Shown piece after piece: positions 1 through 10,212 of a DNA stretch of 64,000 nucleotides. This DNA comes from a bacterium (lineage in GTDB: Bacteria > Pseudomonadota > Alphaproteobacteria > Acetobacterales > Acetobacteraceae), in NCBI GenBank assembly GCA_026224825.1, contig JAMFRO010000105.1, positions 1-64,000 of the forward strand, written 5' to 3'. Made by a program: the position numbers and the translations under genes. The notes under the pieces are model-generated. The model saw nothing but the letters and a program-made list of their open reading frames with translations. It did not search any database and was not told the origin of the DNA. Within the stretch, counting starts at the first letter, position 1. Every line of letters begins with the position of its first letter.

Positions 1-94
1 CACCGATAAGCCCACCAAGGTTGGCTTCCGCGTGTTGGACGGTGGCCGCAAAGTGCGTGTTGCTCGTAAGAGCGGCAACGCCATTGACGGCTGA
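1..94 (+). CDS. rplX: 50S ribosomal protein L24, C-terminal fragment (truncated by window start)
   Basis: Frame 2 reads [30 protein letters not shown], a typical L24 C-terminus, directly upstream of rplE. Confidence 0.85.
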   Translation, partial: TDKPTKVGFRVLDGGRKVRVARKSGNAIDG

Positions 95-104
95 GGAGGC
101 TGAC

Positions 105-665
105 ATGAGCGAAGTTAAAGACCTGCCACGGCTGCAAAAGTACTACCGTGAGGTGGTGCGTGAGCAGATGCTGAAGGAATTCGGGTATAAGAACCCGTTC
201 GAAGTGCCGACGCTGGATAAGATCGTCATCAACATGGGCGTGGGCGAAGCCGCCGCCGACCAGAAGAAGCTTGATGCCGCTGTTGCCGAGCTGACGCTGA
301 TTGCAGGCCAGAAGCCGGTGAAGACGATTGCGAAGAAGGCGATTGCCGGCTTCAAAATCCGCGCCGGTCTGCCGATCGGCTGTAAGGTAACGCTGCGCCG
401 GGCCAAGATGTACGAGTTCCTGGACCGCCTGGTCACCATCGCGCTGCCGCGCGTGCGTGACTTCCGTGGGATCCCCAGCAACAAGGGCTTCGACGGGCGC
501 GGCAATTTTGCCATGGGCCTCAAGGAACAGATTATTTTCCCTGAGATCGTCTATGACAAGGTCGATGCGATCCGCGGCATGGACATCATCTTCGTAACCA
601 GTGCGAAGACCGATGCCGAAGCCAAGGCACTGCTTAAGGGCTTCAATCTGCCGTTTGCTAAATAA
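105..665 (+). CDS. rplE: 50S ribosomal protein L5
   Basis: [49 protein letters not shown]...; ATG at 105 after GAGGAGG-like SD; the ORF-track start at 21 is an extension. Confidence 0.97.
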   Translation: MSEVKDLPRLQKYYREVVREQMLKEFGYKNPFEVPTLDKIVINMGVGEAAADQKKLDAAVAELTLIAGQKPVKTIAKKAIAGFKIRAGLPIGCKVTLRRAKMYEFLDRLVTIALPRVRDFRGIPSNKGFDGRGNFAMGLKEQIIFPEIVYDKVDAIRGMDIIFVTSAKTDAEAKALLKGFNLPFAK

Positions 666-729
666 GCGCGGCGAAATTTTTTTGGAAAACGGCCAGTTAG
701 GACTGGCAGGTTCCGGAGGGTAACAGAAG

Positions 730-1035
730 ATGGCTAAGACATCGCAGGTCAACCGAAACCGCAAGCGCGAGCGCCTGGCGGCCCGTGACAAGGGCAAGCG
801 CGGAACGCTGAAAGCGACGATCATGGATCGCACGCTGCCGGTGGAAGACCGTTTTGAGGCGAGCCTGAAGCTCGCGCAACTGCCGCGCAATGGCGCCAAG
901 GTGCGTGTGCGTCTGCGCTGCGAGCTGACCGGGCGTGCCCGCGGCAATTATCGCAAGTTCAAACTCTGCCGTATCGCGTTCCGCGATCTGGCCAGCTCCG
1001 GGCAGCTCCCCGGTGTTGCCAAGGCTAGCTGGTAA
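730..1035 (+). CDS. rpsN: 30S ribosomal protein S14
   Basis: [24 protein letters not shown]... ending LPGVAKASW. Confidence 0.96.
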   Translation: MAKTSQVNRNRKRERLAARDKGKRGTLKATIMDRTLPVEDRFEASLKLAQLPRNGAKVRVRLRCELTGRARGNYRKFKLCRIAFRDLASSGQLPGVAKASW

Positions 1036-1052
1036 GGAAAGGGCAAACCAAA

Positions 1053-1451
1053 ATGTCGATGTCCGATCCGTTGGGTGATATGCTCACCCGCATCCGTAAT
1101 GCTCAGCACGCACGTTTGACCGTGTGTGTGGCCCCGGCCTCCAATCTGCGCGCCAACGTGCTCGACGTGCTGAAGCGCGAGGGTTTCATTCGTGGTTTCA
1201 CGCGTGAAGAGCTGCGCCCGGGTATTTCTCAGCTCCGCATCGAGCTGAAGTACAACGAAGGTCAGCCGGTGATCAAAGAGATCAGCCGCGTGTCCCGTCC
1301 GGGCCGCCGCGTCTACTCCAAGATCAAGGAGCTGCCGCGTGTGTATTCTGGTCTGGGCGTTTCCATCCTCTCCACGCCGCGTGGCGTGATGAGCGATGTT
1401 GAAGCCCGCGCTGCCAATGTTGGCGGCGAAGTTCTCTGCCGCGTCTTCTAA
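1053..1451 (+). CDS. rpsH: 30S ribosomal protein S8
   Basis: [20 protein letters not shown]...GGEVLCRVF. Confidence 0.97.
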   Translation: MSMSDPLGDMLTRIRNAQHARLTVCVAPASNLRANVLDVLKREGFIRGFTREELRPGISQLRIELKYNEGQPVIKEISRVSRPGRRVYSKIKELPRVYSGLGVSILSTPRGVMSDVEARAANVGGEVLCRVF

Positions 1452-1463
1452 GGGAGAGATACA

Positions 1464-1997
1464 ATGTCACGCGTAGGCAAATATCCCGTTGAAATTCCCG
1501 CTGGTGTCACCGTGGCACTGGCTGGGACCATTCTCACCGCCAAGGGCAAGCTCGGTGAGCTGTCCCTGGCACTGACCGATAAGGTCGAGACCACGATTGA
1601 AGGCAATAAGGTTTCGGTTGCACCGAAGACCAAGGAAAGCGCTTCCCGCATGATGTGGGGCACGACGCGCGCCAATATCGCCAATTTGGTGAAGGGCGTT
1701 TCCGTCGGTTATGCGAAGACCCTGGAGATCACCGGCACGGGTTACCGCGCCGCGGTGCAAGGGTCTAACCTGGTCGTCAATCTGGGCTTCTCGCATGACG
1801 TGGTCTATCCGATCCCGGCCGGGATCAAGGTGAGCTGTGAAAAGCCGACCTTGATCAAGGTTGAGGGTGTCGATAAGCGTCAGGTTGGCCAGGTTTGCGC
1901 CGAGCTGCGCAGCTATCGTCCGCCTGAGCCGTATAAGGGCAAGGGTGTCAAGTTCGAAGGCGAAGCGATCCGCCGGAAAGAGGGTAAGAAGAAGTAA
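1464..1997 (+). CDS. rplF: 50S ribosomal protein L6
   Basis: [17 protein letters not shown]...[21 protein letters not shown]. Confidence 0.97.
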   Translation: MSRVGKYPVEIPAGVTVALAGTILTAKGKLGELSLALTDKVETTIEGNKVSVAPKTKESASRMMWGTTRANIANLVKGVSVGYAKTLEITGTGYRAAVQGSNLVVNLGFSHDVVYPIPAGIKVSCEKPTLIKVEGVDKRQVGQVCAELRSYRPPEPYKGKGVKFEGEAIRRKEGKKK

Positions 1998-2356
1998 TGT
2001 CAAATCTTACATTGCAGGCGCGCCGCCGGGAGCGTCTTCGCTATCAGCTTCGGCAGAAATCTTCTGGCCGTCCGCGTTTGTCCGTGTTCCGCTCGGGCAA
2101 GCACATTTACGCGCAGATCATCGACGACGCGCAGGGTGTAACGCTTGCGGCGGCTTCGTCGCTCGACAAGGAGCTGCGCGCAGCCCTGAAGACCGGCGCC
2201 GATAAGGATGCCGCGTCTGCTGTTGGCAAGTTGATTGCCGAGCGCTCGAAAGTTGCCGGCGTTATCGCCGTGGTGTTCGATCGTGGTTCTTATCTCTATC
2301 ATGGCCGGGTCAAAGCCCTGGCTGAGGCGGCCCGCGAGGGCGGCCTCGACTTCTAG
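1997..2356 (+). CDS. rplR: 50S ribosomal protein L18
   Basis: [20 protein letters not shown]...[26 protein letters not shown]. Confidence 0.97.
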   Translation: MSNLTLQARRRERLRYQLRQKSSGRPRLSVFRSGKHIYAQIIDDAQGVTLAAASSLDKELRAALKTGADKDAASAVGKLIAERSKVAGVIAVVFDRGSYLYHGRVKALAEAAREGGLDF

Positions 2357-2367
2357 GAGCATTCCAT

Positions 2368-2967
2368 ATGGCACGTGAAGCACGCGAAGGCGGCTCGGGC
2401 GGCAGGGACCGGAATCGCGATCACAATCGCGACCGCAATGACGGTGGCGATGAGTTCGTCGACAAGCTGGTAACGATCAACCGCGTTGCCAAAGTGGTGA
2501 AGGGCGGCCGCCGGTTCGCTTTTGCTGCTCTGGTGGTGGTGGGCGACCAGAAGGGCCGCGTTGGCTACGGTGCGGGCAAGGCCCGTGAAGTGCCGGAAGC
2601 GATCCGCAAGGCGACCGAGCGGGCGAAGAAGACGCTGATTCGCGTGCCGATGAAGGAAGGCCGTACGCTGCACCACGATATTCGTGGTACGTTCGGCGCT
2701 GGTGAAGTGGTGATCCGCTCGGCCCCGGCCGGTACGGGCATTATTGCCGGCGGCCCCTTGCGCGCTGTGTTTGAGACGCTGGGGATTGGCGATGTGGTGG
2801 CGAAGTCGCTGGGCAGCCGTAACCCGCATAACATGGTGAAAGCCGCGTTTGCAGCGTTGCAGAATGTGACCAGCCCGCGTCAGGTGGCTACCCGCCGCGG
2901 CAAGAAAGTGGCTGATCTTTATGGTTCTGCTGACAAGCAGGCGCCGGTGGAGGTGAGCGATGTCTGA
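2368..2967 (+). CDS. rpsE: 30S ribosomal protein S5 with Arg/Asp/Asn-rich N-terminal extension
   Basis: [40 protein letters not shown]... Confidence 0.97.
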   Translation: MAREAREGGSGGRDRNRDHNRDRNDGGDEFVDKLVTINRVAKVVKGGRRFAFAALVVVGDQKGRVGYGAGKAREVPEAIRKATERAKKTLIRVPMKEGRTLHHDIRGTFGAGEVVIRSAPAGTGIIAGGPLRAVFETLGIGDVVAKSLGSRNPHNMVKAAFAALQNVTSPRQVATRRGKKVADLYGSADKQAPVEVSDV

Positions 2968-3148
2968 TAAGAAAATTCGGGTAACGCAGATCGCTTCCGG
3001 TAACGGGCGCAAGCCCGGCCAGCAGGCGACGCTGATCGGTCTGGGTCTGAACAAGATCAGCAAGACCATTGAATTGACGGCGACCCCGGAAGTTTTGGGT
3101 GCAGTCCGTAAGGTGGCACATCTGCTGAAGGTCGAGGATCTGGCGTAA
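2960..3148 (+). CDS. rpmD: 50S ribosomal protein L30
   Basis: [31 protein letters not shown]...[11 protein letters not shown]. Confidence 0.95.
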   Translation: MSDKKIRVTQIASGNGRKPGQQATLIGLGLNKISKTIELTATPEVLGAVRKVAHLLKVEDLA

Positions 3149-3175
3149 GCTGGGTCTTTGTTAAGGATTTTAACG

Positions 3176-3661
3176 ATGAAATTGAATGAAATTCGCGACA
3201 ATCCCGGCGCTCGGCTTAAGTCCAAGCGGTTGGGTCGCGGCATTGGTTCCGGCAAGGGTAAGACCTCCGGTAAGGGTGTGAAGGGGCAGAAGGCTCGTGA
3301 GGGCGTGTCTCTGAACGGCTTCGAAGGTGGGCAGTTGCCGATCTATCGCCGTTTGCCGAAGCGTGGCTTTACCAATGTGAACCGCAAGGAATACGCGCCG
3401 CTTAACCTCGGCGTGCTTGCTGCGGCGATCCAGGACGGTAAGCTCGATGCCAGCCAGCCGATCACCGAGGCCTTGCTGGCCGCGGCTGGCGTGGTGCGTG
3501 TGAACAAGGTGGACGGTGTGCGTCTGCTGGCCAAGGGCAGCATCGCGCAGGCTGTCACCATCGAAGTCTCCGGTGCTTCCGCTGCTGCGGTTGCCGCCAT
3601 TGAGCAGGCTGGTGGAAAAGTGACGACTTTGGTTGCCAAGGCTGAAGCTGCCGCTGCCTAA
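3176..3661 (+). CDS. rplO: 50S ribosomal protein L15
   Basis: [41 protein letters not shown]... Confidence 0.96.
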   Translation: MKLNEIRDNPGARLKSKRLGRGIGSGKGKTSGKGVKGQKAREGVSLNGFEGGQLPIYRRLPKRGFTNVNRKEYAPLNLGVLAAAIQDGKLDASQPITEALLAAAGVVRVNKVDGVRLLAKGSIAQAVTIEVSGASAAAVAAIEQAGGKVTTLVAKAEAAAA

Positions 3662-3703
3662 GGGCTTGCCTCTGCCGGGGAAAACCCGGCAAATAGCGCT
3701 ATG

Positions 3704-3749
3704 AAACGGCGCTTGCCAGTCGCGCATCGCACGGGCAAGCGCCGTTTTT
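3704..3749 (+). terminator. Intrinsic terminator-like hairpin between rplO and secY
   Basis: AAACGGCGCTTGCC ... GGCAAGCGCCGTTT, a perfect 14-bp stem followed by a T-run. Confidence 0.75.
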
Positions 3750-3770
3750 GTTGAAATTTAAGGATAATGC

Positions 3771-5105
3771 ATGGCTTCCGCTGCAGAACAGATGGCCGCG
3801 AACATGAACCTTGGGGCGTTCGGCAAGGCCACGGATCTCAAGAAACGCATCTGGTTTACCTTGGGCGCTCTGATTGTGTTCCGTCTCGGCACGTATATTC
3901 CGGTGCCCGGCGTTGATGCGACCGTGATGGCGCATCTGATGACGCAGAACGGCAGCGGGCTGCTCGGCATGTTCAACATGTTTACGGGTGGCGCGCTTGG
4001 GCGGATGACGATCTTTGCGCTCAACATCCTGCCCTATATCAGTGCCAGCATCATCATTCAGTTGATGACCTCGACCATCCCGGCGCTCGAGACGCTGAAG
4101 AAGGAAGGCGACTCGGGGCGGCAGCGGATTACCCAATATACGCGCTACCTCACCGTGGTCATCGCCACGGCCCAGGCCTATGGCATTGCCATCAGCCTGG
4201 AGCATGTGAAGACGCCCCTCGGGGCGGCAGTGATCGATCCCGGTATTTTCTTTGTCTTTACCGCAGTCGTCACTTTGGTGGGCGGCACGATTTTTGTGAT
4301 GTGGCTGGGTGAGCAGATCACCTCACGCGGCATCGGCACCGGCTCCAGCCTGCTGATCTTTACCGGCATTGTCGCCAATATGCCCGTCGCTATCGCCAAT
4401 ATTCTGGAGCTGGGCTCGACCGGCGCGCTCTCGACCCTTTTTATCATCATGTTTTTCATCGTCGGCTTTGCCGTCATCGGCTTCGTCGTGTTCATGGAGC
4501 GGGCGCAGCGGCGTATCCTCATCCAGCATCCCAAGCGGCAGATGGGCCAGAAAGTGTTTGGCGGGGAGAGCAATTACATGCCGCTCAAGGTGAACACCTC
4601 GGGTGTGATGCCGCCGATTTTCGCCAGCTCGCTGCTGGTGATCCCGGCCTCCTTCGGTCTCGCCAATATAGGGCCGGCCTGGCTGCAGCAGGGCATCCAT
4701 ATGCTGTCGCGCGGCCAGCCGCTTTATATGCTGGTGTTCGCCGGCTTGATCCTGGCGTTCTCCTTCGTCTGGGCGGCCATCGCGTTCAACCCGGAAGAGA
4801 CGGCTGAGAATTTGAAGAAAAACGGCGCGTTCATTCCCGGCATCAAGCCTGGTAGCAACACGGCCAAGTATTTTGACACGGTCTTGACCCGCCTGACCGC
4901 TATAGGCGCGATCTATCTGGTCATCGTCTGTCTGTTGCCGGATTTCGCCATGAGCAAATACAGCCTGCCGTTTTATTTTGGCGGCACGTCTCTCTTGATC
5001 ATGGTGTCGGTAACAATGGATACTATGACGCAGGTCCAGTCGCATCTGCTGGCGCATCAATACCAGGGCCTGCTACGCAAGCCCCGGGGCAAGAATCGGA
5101 AATAA
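3771..5105 (+). CDS. secY: Preprotein translocase subunit SecY
   Basis: 10-TM SecY sequence; [22 protein letters not shown]... [16 protein letters not shown]. Confidence 0.97.
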   Translation: MASAAEQMAANMNLGAFGKATDLKKRIWFTLGALIVFRLGTYIPVPGVDATVMAHLMTQNGSGLLGMFNMFTGGALGRMTIFALNILPYISASIIIQLMTSTIPALETLKKEGDSGRQRITQYTRYLTVVIATAQAYGIAISLEHVKTPLGAAVIDPGIFFVFTAVVTLVGGTIFVMWLGEQITSRGIGTGSSLLIFTGIVANMPVAIANILELGSTGALSTLFIIMFFIVGFAVIGFVVFMERAQRRILIQHPKRQMGQKVFGGESNYMPLKVNTSGVMPPIFASSLLVIPASFGLANIGPAWLQQGIHMLSRGQPLYMLVFAGLILAFSFVWAAIAFNPEETAENLKKNGAFIPGIKPGSNTAKYFDTVLTRLTAIGAIYLVIVCLLPDFAMSKYSLPFYFGGTSLLIMVSVTMDTMTQVQSHLLAHQYQGLLRKPRGKNRK

Positions 5106-5115
5106 GGAGAGGGAC

Positions 5116-5787
5116 GTGGAGCTAATCCTGCTGGGGCCGCCGGGGGCGGGTAAGGGGACGCAATCGAAGCTGCTGGAGACACGTTATGGTGTCACGCAGA
5201 TCTCGACAGGCGACATGCTGCGTGCCGAGGTGAAGGCCGGCAGCCCGATTGGGCTGGAGGCCAAGAGCGTGATGGATGCCGGAGGGCTGGTGTCCGACGA
5301 TATTCTGGTCCGCATGATCGGTGACCGGATTCACCGGCCGGATTGCGCCAAAGGGTTCATTCTCGATGGCTTCCCGCGTACCGTGCCGCAGGCCGAGGCG
5401 CTGGATAAGATGCTGCATAGCACGGCGGTCGATCTGGACGCCGTGATCGAGCTGAAGGTGGATGAGGCCGTGCTGGTCGAGCGGATCAGCGGGAGGTTTA
5501 CTTGTTCCAAATGCGGCACGGGCTATCACGATAAGTTTAAGCTGCCGAAGAAAGAGGGCGTATGCGATGCCTGCGGCAGTACGGAATTCACCCGCCGCCC
5601 GGACGACAAGGCCGAGACCGTGCATGCGAGACTCGAGGCCTATAATGCCCAGACGGCGCCGATTCTGCCCTATTACAAGGCGCAGGGCCGGTTGTACGCC
5701 GTGGATGGCATGGCCGAGATGGATGAAGTAGAAGCGCAGATCGAAGCCGTTCTGCGTAAAATCGGCGTTCCGCCTGCCGGAGTTTGA
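5116..5787 (+). CDS. adk: Adenylate kinase with Cys4-type LID domain (GTG start)
   Basis: [47 protein letters not shown]...CDACG. Confidence 0.96.
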   Translation: MELILLGPPGAGKGTQSKLLETRYGVTQISTGDMLRAEVKAGSPIGLEAKSVMDAGGLVSDDILVRMIGDRIHRPDCAKGFILDGFPRTVPQAEALDKMLHSTAVDLDAVIELKVDEAVLVERISGRFTCSKCGTGYHDKFKLPKKEGVCDACGSTEFTRRPDDKAETVHARLEAYNAQTAPILPYYKAQGRLYAVDGMAEMDEVEAQIEAVLRKIGVPPAGV

Positions 5788-5827
5788 TGTTACATTTGAG
5801 CGATCACGAAAAATTGATCGTTCGTCA

Positions 5828-5855
5828 TTGACTCTGAGTTGGCGGGCGCTATAAC
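5828..5855 (+). promoter_or_regulatory. Putative sigma70-type promoter upstream of rpsM
   Basis: TTGACT - 16 nt - TATAAC in the adk-rpsM intergenic region. Confidence 0.55.
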
Positions 5856-5917
5856 CCGCTTTCGCGGCGCTCCCGAGGTGGGGCGCCGCAACTTGTTATG
5901 ACCTCAGGAGATACCTC

Positions 5918-6295
5918 GTGGCGCGTATTGCCGGCGTAAACATTCCCACGAACAAGCGTGTCGTGATCAGCCTTCGTTACATTTATGGCATCGGCCCCGT
6001 GAAGGCGCAGCAAATCTGCACCGCTCTCGGTATTCCGGACGAGCGCCGTGTAAACCAGCTGTCCGACGATGAAATTCTGCGTCTCCGTGAGACCATCGAC
6101 AAGGATTACCGCGTCGAGGGCGATCTGCGCCGTGAAGTTGCGATGAACATCAAGCGCTTGATTGATCTCGGCTGCTATCGCGGCCTGCGCCATCGTAAGG
6201 GCCTCCCGGTCCGCGGTCAGCGCACCCACACCAATGCCCGTACCCGTAAGGGTAAGGCCGTGGCGATTGCCGGCAAGAAGAAAGTTACCCGCTAA
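5918..6295 (+). CDS. rpsM: 30S ribosomal protein S13 (GTG start)
   Basis: [26 protein letters not shown]...[23 protein letters not shown]. Confidence 0.97.
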   Translation: MARIAGVNIPTNKRVVISLRYIYGIGPVKAQQICTALGIPDERRVNQLSDDEILRLRETIDKDYRVEGDLRREVAMNIKRLIDLGCYRGLRHRKGLPVRGQRTHTNARTRKGKAVAIAGKKKVTR

Positions 6296-6335
6296 GCGCT
6301 CTTAGCACCCCGCTTTTAGTTACAGGATCAAAGAT

Positions 6336-6725
6336 ATGGCGAAGCCCGCCTCTCGTCCCCGCAAGAAAGAACGCAAGAACATCATCTCTGGTGTTGCGCA
6401 TGTTCTCGCCAGCTTCAACAACACCATGGTCAACATCACCGATGCCCAGGGCAATACCATTGCCTGGTCCACCGCTGGTAGCCAGGGTTTCAAAGGCAGC
6501 CGCAAATCCACCCCGTATGCCGCCCAGGTGGCTGCTGAGGATGCCGGCCGCAAGGCCCGCGAGCATGGTATGGAAATGCTGGAGATCGAGGTCAGCGGGC
6601 CTGGTTCGGGACGTGAGAGCGCCCTGCGCGCGCTGCAGGCTGTTGGCTTTCAGATATCCGCGATTCGCGACCTGACGCCGATCCCGCATAATGGTTGCCG
6701 CCCGCGCAAGCGCCGCCGCGTCTAA
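6336..6725 (+). CDS. rpsK: 30S ribosomal protein S11
   Basis: [26 protein letters not shown]...[15 protein letters not shown]. Confidence 0.97.
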   Translation: MAKPASRPRKKERKNIISGVAHVLASFNNTMVNITDAQGNTIAWSTAGSQGFKGSRKSTPYAAQVAAEDAGRKAREHGMEMLEIEVSGPGSGRESALRALQAVGFQISAIRDLTPIPHNGCRPRKRRRV

Positions 6726-6784
6726 AGCCGGAATGCGATTTAGTTGAGGCCCTGGCAGTCTTGAGCTGCCGGCCGGAGGGGTGA

Positions 6785-7822
6785 ATGTTGAAAGAATCGA
6801 ATTTGTCTTTGCAACGCAACTGGCAGAATCTGATCAAGCCGGAGCAGCTCGATATCGAGTTTGGTTCCGATGCTGGCCGCGTGGCCACGATTATTGCTGA
6901 GCCGCTGGAGCGCGGCTTTGGCATGACGCTGGGGAACTCCCTGCGCCGTATCCTGCTGTCCTCTCTGCAGGGGGCTGCCGTTACAGCCCTGCGCATTGAT
7001 GGCGTTTTGCACGAATTCTCCACGATTGCCGGCGTCCGCGAGGACGTGACCGACATCGTGTTGAACATCAAGCAACTGGCCGTGCGGATGCATGGCGAGG
7101 GGCCGAAGCGCATGGTGCTGACCGCGACCGGGCCTGGTGAGGTGAAAGCCTCGCAGATTCAGGCTGGCCACGATATCGAGATCATGAACCCGGACCTCGT
7201 GCTTTGCACGCTGGACGATGGTGCGACTTTGGGTGTGGAATTCACCGTTGGCTCCGGCCGCGGCTATGAAGCTGCCTCCGCGAACCGTCCGGAAGATGCG
7301 CCGATCGGGTTGATCCCGATTGATGCGATCTACTCGCCGGTGCGCCGCGTGTCCTACAAGGTCGAGAAGACCCGCGTTGGCCAGGTGACGGATTACGACA
7401 AGCTGATCCTGGAAGTGGAAACCAACGGGGCGGTGACGCCTGAGGATGCGGTGGCTCTGGCCGCGCGCATCATGCAGGACCAGCTCGGCATGTTCGTGAA
7501 CTTCGAGGAGCCGCAGCGTCTGCGCGCCGAGGAGCCGCGGATCGAGCTGCCGTTCAACCCGAATCTGCTGCGCAAGGTGGACGAGCTCGAGCTCTCCGTG
7601 CGCTCCGCCAACTGCCTGAAGAACGACAATATCGTGTATATTGGCGATCTGGTGCAGAAGAGCGAGCAGGAAATGCTGCGTACGCCGAATTTCGGCCGTA
7701 AGTCTTTGAACGAAATCAAGGAAGTGTTGACCGCCATGGGGCTCTCCCTTGGCATGACCGTGACCGACTGGCCGCCCGAGAATATCGAGGAATTGGCCAA
7801 GCGTTCCGACCAACCCTTCTAA
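6785..7822 (+). CDS. rpoA: DNA-directed RNA polymerase subunit alpha
   Basis: [43 protein letters not shown]...; alpha-[21 protein letters not shown]. Confidence 0.98.
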   Translation: MLKESNLSLQRNWQNLIKPEQLDIEFGSDAGRVATIIAEPLERGFGMTLGNSLRRILLSSLQGAAVTALRIDGVLHEFSTIAGVREDVTDIVLNIKQLAVRMHGEGPKRMVLTATGPGEVKASQIQAGHDIEIMNPDLVLCTLDDGATLGVEFTVGSGRGYEAASANRPEDAPIGLIPIDAIYSPVRRVSYKVEKTRVGQVTDYDKLILEVETNGAVTPEDAVALAARIMQDQLGMFVNFEEPQRLRAEEPRIELPFNPNLLRKVDELELSVRSANCLKNDNIVYIGDLVQKSEQEMLRTPNFGRKSLNEIKEVLTAMGLSLGMTVTDWPPENIEELAKRSDQPF

Positions 7823-7846
7823 AGTCTTAAAGGGAAGTTTTTTACC

Positions 7847-8266
7847 ATGCGTCACGGTCTTAGCGGTCGTAAACTCAGCGTCACCTCGTCTCATCGCTTG
7901 GCGATGTTCCGCAATATGGCGGTCGCCCTCATAAAGCATGAGCAGATCACCACAACTCTGCCCAAGGCCAAGGAATTGCGCCCGGTGGCAGAGAAGCTGA
8001 TCACGCTTGGCAAGCGCGGCGATCTGCATGCCAAGCGCCAGGCGTTCAACCAGCTGCGCGACGAGACCATCGTTGCCAAATTGTTTGATGCTCTGGCAAC
8101 GCGCTACAAGACGCGCGCTGGCGGTTATACCCGCGTGCTGAAGGCCGGCATGCGCCATGGCGATGCTGCCGATATGGCCGTGATCGAGCTGATCGACCGC
8201 GATGTGTCGGCCAAGGGCCAGGACAGCGGCCCGCGCCCGGAAGTGGCGGCTGAAGACGAGGAATAA
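7847..8266 (+). CDS. rplQ: 50S ribosomal protein L17
   Basis: [45 protein letters not shown]. Confidence 0.97.
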   Translation: MRHGLSGRKLSVTSSHRLAMFRNMAVALIKHEQITTTLPKAKELRPVAEKLITLGKRGDLHAKRQAFNQLRDETIVAKLFDALATRYKTRAGGYTRVLKAGMRHGDAADMAVIELIDRDVSAKGQDSGPRPEVAAEDEE

Positions 8267-8470
8267 GAAAGGCGAGGGGCTTCGCCCCCTCGACCCCGCT
8301 GGGGCCTGTGGCCCCAGACCCCCGATAGTTTAAGATATAAAAAGAGGCCTGCCACTGAGGTGTTCAAACACCCCGGAGGCAGGCCTCTTTTTATATCTTT
8401 TAAAAAACTAATGGGGTCTGGGCCTCAGGCCCAGTGGGGTCGAGGGGGCGAAGCCCCTCGCCTTTCTTAT
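8263..8470. repeat. Long near-perfect inverted repeat (bidirectional terminator-like) between convergent rplQ and small ORF; arms include both stop codons
   Basis: Left arm ATAAGAAAGGCGAGGGGCTTCGCCCCCTCGACCCC...; right arm is its reverse complement GGGGTCGAGGGGGCGAAGCCCCTCGCCTTTCTTAT; central perfect 21-bp stem AGATATAAAAAGAGGCCTGCC (8333-8353 / 8378-8398). Confidence 0.95.
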
Positions 8471-8667
8471 ATCGGCTTATGCGCCTTATCGAGCAGCCGG
8501 CTCAGCAGGCCCGGCTTTTTGGCGGGCTTGGGTGCGGCCAGTTTGACGGCGGCGGCTTCGGTTTGGGCTTTGTGTTTCAGCCATTCGTCGAGGGATTTGC
8601 CGGCTTTGCGGGCGCGTTCCTGTTCGTAGGCGAGTTGGCCTTTGCTGAGTGGTTTGGTGGTGGTCAT
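8467..8667 (-). CDS. Small hypothetical protein (66 aa, basic, Lys/Ala-rich)
   Basis: MTTTKPLSKGQLAYEQERARKAGKSLDEWLKHKAQ...; intact ORF placed between two annotated blocks. Confidence 0.7.
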   Translation of the reverse strand: MTTTKPLSKGQLAYEQERARKAGKSLDEWLKHKAQTEAAAVKLAAPKPAKKPGLLSRLLDKAHKPI

Positions 8668-8714
8668 AAGGCTCTCCAGATTTTAACTCAAACTCGCAGA
8701 ACTGGGCTTAAGTT

Positions 8715-9476
8715 TCAAGCGTCGCGCTTGCGCAGCAGCACGCGTTCCAGCAGGCCGAGGGCGGCGTAGATGACGATCCCGCTGACGCCGAGCAGCACCA
8801 ATGCGGCGAACATGCGTGGGATTTCCAGCCGGTAGCTGGCCTCGATGATACGGTAGGCCAGGCCTGAGGCGAAGCCGCCGGAGCCGGCGACAAATTCAGC
8901 CACCACGGCGCCGACCAGTGCCAGCGTGCCGGAGATGCGCAGGCCGGTGAGGAAATTCGGTAGGGCCGAGGGCAGGCTGAGGAGGAACAAAACCTGCCAG
9001 CGTGAGGCGCCGTTGAGACGGAACAGATCCTGCAGATCCTGCGGCGTGGCGGCTAGGCCGGCGGCGGTGTTGGAGAGGATGGGGAAGAAGGCGATGATGG
9101 AGGCGCAGACGACGAGGGCGATGAAGGGCTGCGATACCCAGAGGATGATGAGCGGGGCGATGGCGACGATGGGCGTGACCTGCAGCATGACGGCCCAGGG
9201 CTGTACGGCGGCGCGGAAGAGCGGGCTTGCGGCCATGGCAACGGCCAGGGCCACGCCGACGGCGGTTGCCACGAGCAAGGCGGCAAAGGTGACCGTGAGG
9301 GTGGAGAGCAGGGCCGGGTTGAGGACGGCGTAGTCGGTGAGATAGGCGCGGGCGATGTCGATTGGTCCTGGCACGACGTAGAATGGCACGTGCAGGGCTG
9401 AGACGGCGCCTTGCCAGGCGGATAGGGCGATGATTCCGAAGGCGATGGGGGCGAGACGTTCGAGCCATTTATTCAT
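8715..9476 (-). CDS. ABC transporter permease (NitT/TauT/SsuC type)
   Basis: Multiple TM segments, EAA-like motif region (RISGTLALVGAVVAEFVAGSGG); operonic with ATPase and SBP. Confidence 0.9.
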   Translation of the reverse strand: MNKWLERLAPIAFGIIALSAWQGAVSALHVPFYVVPGPIDIARAYLTDYAVLNPALLSTLTVTFAALLVATAVGVALAVAMAASPLFRAAVQPWAVMLQVTPIVAIAPLIILWVSQPFIALVVCASIIAFFPILSNTAAGLAATPQDLQDLFRLNGASRWQVLFLLSLPSALPNFLTGLRISGTLALVGAVVAEFVAGSGGFASGLAYRIIEASYRLEIPRMFAALVLLGVSGIVIYAALGLLERVLLRKRDA

Positions 9477-10212
9477 GCGGCATGATCTCGTGCAATGTGC
9501 GGGTTATATCCGTCACCAGGCTGGTATAGGCCGGGCTGGTGCGGCGTTCCTCGCCATCGGGGAGGGTGGTGCGGATATCGGCGGCAATTCGGCCGGGGCG
9601 GGGCGACATTACGATGATGCGGCTGGCGAGATAGGCGGCCTCATAGATGGAATGGGTGACGAAGATGATGGTCTTGCCGCTGCGCCGCCAGAGCGTGTGC
9701 AGGTCATCCTGCAGGCGGTGGCGGGTGAATTCATCCAGTGCGGCGAAAGGCTCATCCATGAGCAGCAATATGGGCTCGGAGATGAGGGCGCGGGCGATGG
9801 AGACGCGCATGCGCATGCCTCCGGAGAGCGCTTTGGGGCGGGCCTTGGCGAAGTCGGCCAGTCCGACTTGCGCCAGTATGGCGTCGATCTTTGGCTGGGC
9901 CTCGGTTTTGCGTATGCCGCGCAGGCGTAGGGGCAGGTAGATGTTATCCGCGGCGTTGAGCCAGGGCATCAAGGTCGCGTCCTGGAAGACGAAGCCGATC
10001 TCGCCAGGTTCGGGTTTTTGGCTGTTCTCCCAGGCGATTTCACCGCTGCTTGGTGTCTCCAGCCCTGCAAGCAGGCGCAGCAAGGTGGATTTGCCGCAGC
10101 CTGAAGGCCCGAGCAAAGCGACAAACTCGCCTGGGGCGATGTCAGCCGTGATGTTCTCCAGGGCTTTCGTGCCGCTGGCGTAGGTCTTGGAGGCGGCGCG
10201 GAGCGAAAACAT
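9469..10212 (-). CDS. ABC transporter ATP-binding protein (nitrate/sulfonate/HMP family)
   Basis: Walker A GPSGCGKST, signature LSGGMRMRVSIARAL, Walker B ILLLMDEPFAALD; the real start is the internal Met (MFSLRAASKTYASG) at 10212. Confidence 0.93.
   Translation of the reverse strand: MFSLRAASKTYASGTKALENITADIAPGEFVALLGPSGCGKSTLLRLLAGLETPSSGEIAWENSQKPEPGEIGFVFQDATLMPWLNAADNIYLPLRLRGIRKTEAQPKIDAILAQVGLADFAKARPKALSGGMRMRVSIARALISEPILLLMDEPFAALDEFTRHRLQDDLHTLWRRSGKTIIFVTHSIYEAAYLASRIIVMSPRPGRIAADIRTTLPDGEERRTSPAYTSLVTDITRTLHEIMPHE

Noticed and set aside
5106-5917. Absence of rpmJ (L36) between secY and rpsM
   Set aside because: In alphaproteobacteria adk commonly sits there and rpmJ is encoded elsewhere, so this is not anomalous.
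6740-8158. 472-aa minus-strand ORF antisense to rpoA/rplQ
   Set aside because: Antisense shadow of highly conserved genes; it spans the rpoA-rplQ junction.
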